A stretch of 43,950 nt of DNA from CAYSYM01 sp964435115. GTDB taxonomy: Bacteria; Chloroflexota; UBA6077; CF-72. The stretch covers positions 1 through 43,950 of the forward strand of contig CAYSYM010000031.1 in the NCBI GenBank assembly GCA_964435115.1, given 5' to 3'. Under the pieces are notes generated by a model, which saw only the letters and a list, made by a program, of their open reading frames with translations, ran no database searches and had not been told where the DNA came from. The translations under genes and the position numbers were made by a program. Below are positions 42,539-43,950 of this stretch, in pieces (the first letter of the stretch is position 1; each line of letters starts with the position of its first letter).

Positions 42539-42724
42539 CCTGGGCGGCCCGGCGTCCGGGCGCCGGCAGCGCTCGGCGTGAGCGGCGGGTCCCCGGGGCG
42601 GCGGCGGGGGTGGGGCGGCGCCAGCGCGACCCGCGGATGGAGCACGCTGGTAAGGATACGCACGGAGCGTGGCCAGCGGCGCTCGCCCGCGGAGTGGAGA
42701 CCACCTGGCCCGCGGAGGGCCATG

Positions 42725-42730
42725 TATACT
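42725..42730 (+). promoter_or_regulatory. TATACT -10 box upstream of the nuo genes
   Basis: TATACT lies 89 bp before the nuoA GTG, giving a leader of about 83 nt. A -35 hexamer is not evident. It could drive the nuoAB(C...) operon. The rest of the 281-bp menG-nuoA gap shows no gene. Confidence 0.4.
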
Positions 42731-42819
42731 CACCTGACTGAGCGAATTACCGGGCTACCCGGCGGCCGACCGCCCCGGGCTTGGGATCGCCGCTCCATGA
42801 TTCCCCCCGCGGAGGGTGA

Positions 42820-43176
42820 GTGCTGAGCACTTTCGGACCCATCGCCGTCTTCATCGTGGTGGCCGTCATCTTCCCCCTCGTGCCGCTCGTGCTCGCCCGC
42901 CTCGTCGCCCCCCACCGGCCGAACCCGGTGAAGCTCCAACCGTACGAAAGCGGCATGGAGACGATTGGCCCCACCCAGATCCAGTTCCCCATCCGCTACT
43001 ACCTGTACGCGCTGATCTTCGTCGTCTTCGACGTCGAGGCGATCTTCCTGTACCCGTGGGCCGTGGTCTACGACCAGCTTGGCTGGTTCGCGGCCATCGA
43101 GATGGCGATCTTCATCGGCCTGCTCGTCGTCGGGCTCGCGTATGCGTGGCGGAAGCGGGCGTTCGAGTGGCAGTGA
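42820..43176 (+). CDS. nuoA: NADH-quinone oxidoreductase subunit A
   Basis: Membrane subunit of Complex I, 118 residues, three TM helices. The signature KLQPYESGMETIGPTQIQFP then IRYYLYALIFVVFDVEAIFL is diagnostic. GTG 42820 with GGAGGG upstream. First gene of the nuo cluster. Confidence 0.96.
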   Translation: MLSTFGPIAVFIVVAVIFPLVPLVLARLVAPHRPNPVKLQPYESGMETIGPTQIQFPIRYYLYALIFVVFDVEAIFLYPWAVVYDQLGWFAAIEMAIFIGLLVVGLAYAWRKRAFEWQ

Positions 43177-43194
43177 GAGGGACGCCTACGACGC

Positions 43195-43842
43195 ATGGCT
43201 GAGAATGCACCCCACGGGTCGCCCGCCAATGGACGCGCGGAGCGTGGGAGCATCGACCCGACCGCGCTGAAGTTCCGCGACCCCCTGCCAGCGGACCAGG
43301 TGCTCGACCAGCGCGTCAAGGTGCCCGAGGAGCTGAGGGGGCACGTGATGGTGGCCTCGCTCCAGAGCCTGTTCAACTGGGGGCGAAGCAACTCGCTTTG
43401 GCCGGTCACCTTCGGCCTGGCCTGCTGCGCCATCGAGTACATGGCCGTGCAGAACTCGCGCTTCGACCTGTCCCGTTTCGGGATGGAGGTCAACCGCGCC
43501 TCACCACGGCAGGCGGACGTCATGATCGTCTCCGGCACGGTGACGGTGAAGATGGCGCCGGCCATCCGGCGGATCTACGACCAGATGGCCGAGCCCAAGT
43601 ACGTCGTCTCGATGGGTGTCTGCGCCACCGCTGGTGGCCCCTACCAGGGCAGCTACAGTACGGTGCCCGGGGTCGACAACTTCCTGCCGGTCGACGTGTA
43701 CGTGGCGGGCTGCCCGCCGCGCCCCGACGCGCTGATCTACGCCATGATGCAGCTCCAGAAGAAGATCGTGGCCAACCAGATCGAGGCGGGCCACACGCGC
43801 TGGCTGGAATGGCAGAAGGCCCGCCAGGAGCTGGGAGCGTAG
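43195..43842 (+). CDS. nuoB: NADH-quinone oxidoreductase subunit B
   Basis: Peripheral-arm subunit of Complex I that ligates the terminal 4Fe-4S cluster N2. 215 residues. Cluster cysteines are visible: the tandem CC in GLACCAIEYM, one in VSMGVCATAGGPYQG and one in AGCPPRPDALIYAMM. SPRQADVMIVSGTVTVKMAP is the family hallmark. An N-terminal extension of about 45 residues (with KFRDPLPADQVLDQRV) precedes the core. ATG 43195 lies 18 bp after nuoA. Confidence 0.97.
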   Translation: MAENAPHGSPANGRAERGSIDPTALKFRDPLPADQVLDQRVKVPEELRGHVMVASLQSLFNWGRSNSLWPVTFGLACCAIEYMAVQNSRFDLSRFGMEVNRASPRQADVMIVSGTVTVKMAPAIRRIYDQMAEPKYVVSMGVCATAGGPYQGSYSTVPGVDNFLPVDVYVAGCPPRPDALIYAMMQLQKKIVANQIEAGHTRWLEWQKARQELGA

Positions 43843-43848
43843 CCAGCC

Positions 43849-43950
43849 GTGGGCATGGAGAAGACGCCGGACCTGGCGAACCTGTCGCCGGCGGAGCGGG
43901 CGGCCTACTACAAGGCGCAGGCCCGGGCGAAAGCAGCTGGCGCCCCAGCG
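43849..43950 (+). CDS. Start of a third nuo gene, probably nuoC (truncated)
   Basis: Open frame from GTG 43849 or ATG 43855 to the window end, 34 codons. It reads EKTPDLANLSPAERAAYYKA and continues as an Ala/Lys-rich segment. No conserved NuoC motif falls within the visible part; the call rests on its position six bases after nuoB. Confidence 0.5.
   Translation, partial: MGMEKTPDLANLSPAERAAYYKAQARAKAAGAPA

Overview
The window is about 44 kb of high-GC DNA (roughly 65-70% where I counted by hand) that is almost entirely core metabolic and housekeeping sequence. Gene content fits a rod-forming or MreB-bearing bacterium with a menaquinone respiratory chain: NADH dehydrogenase start, MenG/UbiE, F1Fo ATP synthase, type II fatty-acid synthesis, and an HrcA/CIRCE heat-shock circuit. 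The high GC, frequent GTG/TTG starts, -10 boxes placed almost on top of start codons, and the prmA-rsmE-HIT and pgpH-ybeY-dgkA arrangements make me think of Chloroflexota, perhaps Thermomicrobia-like. That is an inference from style and gene order, not a proven assignment.

Layout. 1-6.1 kb (minus strand): valS (3' end cut by the window edge), a MidA-family methyltransferase, and the sucCD pair. 6.3-7.1 kb (minus): a vapBC toxin-antitoxin pair with a leaderless-type promoter. 7.2-14.1 kb: hrcA and dnaJ, then prmA, rsmE and a HIT protein, all on the minus strand; they are split by a plus-strand orphan GAF-GAF histidine kinase. A perfect CIRCE operator precedes hrcA, but grpE and dnaK are absent from the cluster. 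14.3-17.2 kb (plus): fabF, accB (BCCP) and fabH. 17.2-20.9 kb (minus): yqeY, pgpH (7TM-HD), ybeY and dgkA. 21.1-21.7 kb: a 60-residue Cys-containing protein and a LapA-like membrane protein. 21.7-28.9 kb: an acetate-assimilation block with an acs gene of unusually low GC at its 5' end, a second convergent acyl-CoA synthetase, and a DUF4212/VC_2705-type symporter pair divergent from it. 29-32.5 kb: two small membrane proteins, then hisS-like and hisG coupled by a GTGA overlap. 32.56-32.84 kb: a decayed RelE/HigB-like toxin with a single-base frameshift. 32.9-40.5 kb (plus): a complete atpZ-B-E-F-H-A-G-D-C operon. 40.7-42.5 kb: mreB with an apparent N-terminal transmembrane helix, convergent with menG/ubiE. 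42.8 kb to the end: nuoA, nuoB and the start of a third gene, probably nuoC.

The genes form a coherent energy and biosynthesis neighbourhood: acetate uptake and activation, TCA-cycle succinyl-CoA synthetase, Complex I, menaquinone methylation and ATP synthase. I found no CRISPR array, rRNA, tRNA, prophage, transposase or biosynthetic cluster, and no multi-gene system that I would call undescribed. The most interesting leads are smaller: a possibly membrane-anchored MreB, a recurrent set of leaderless or near-leaderless promoters, a HisRS-like/long-form HisG pair, an insertion in AtpD, a decayed toxin gene, a dispersed GGTATCGGG-core repeat family, and two structured elements upstream of acs.
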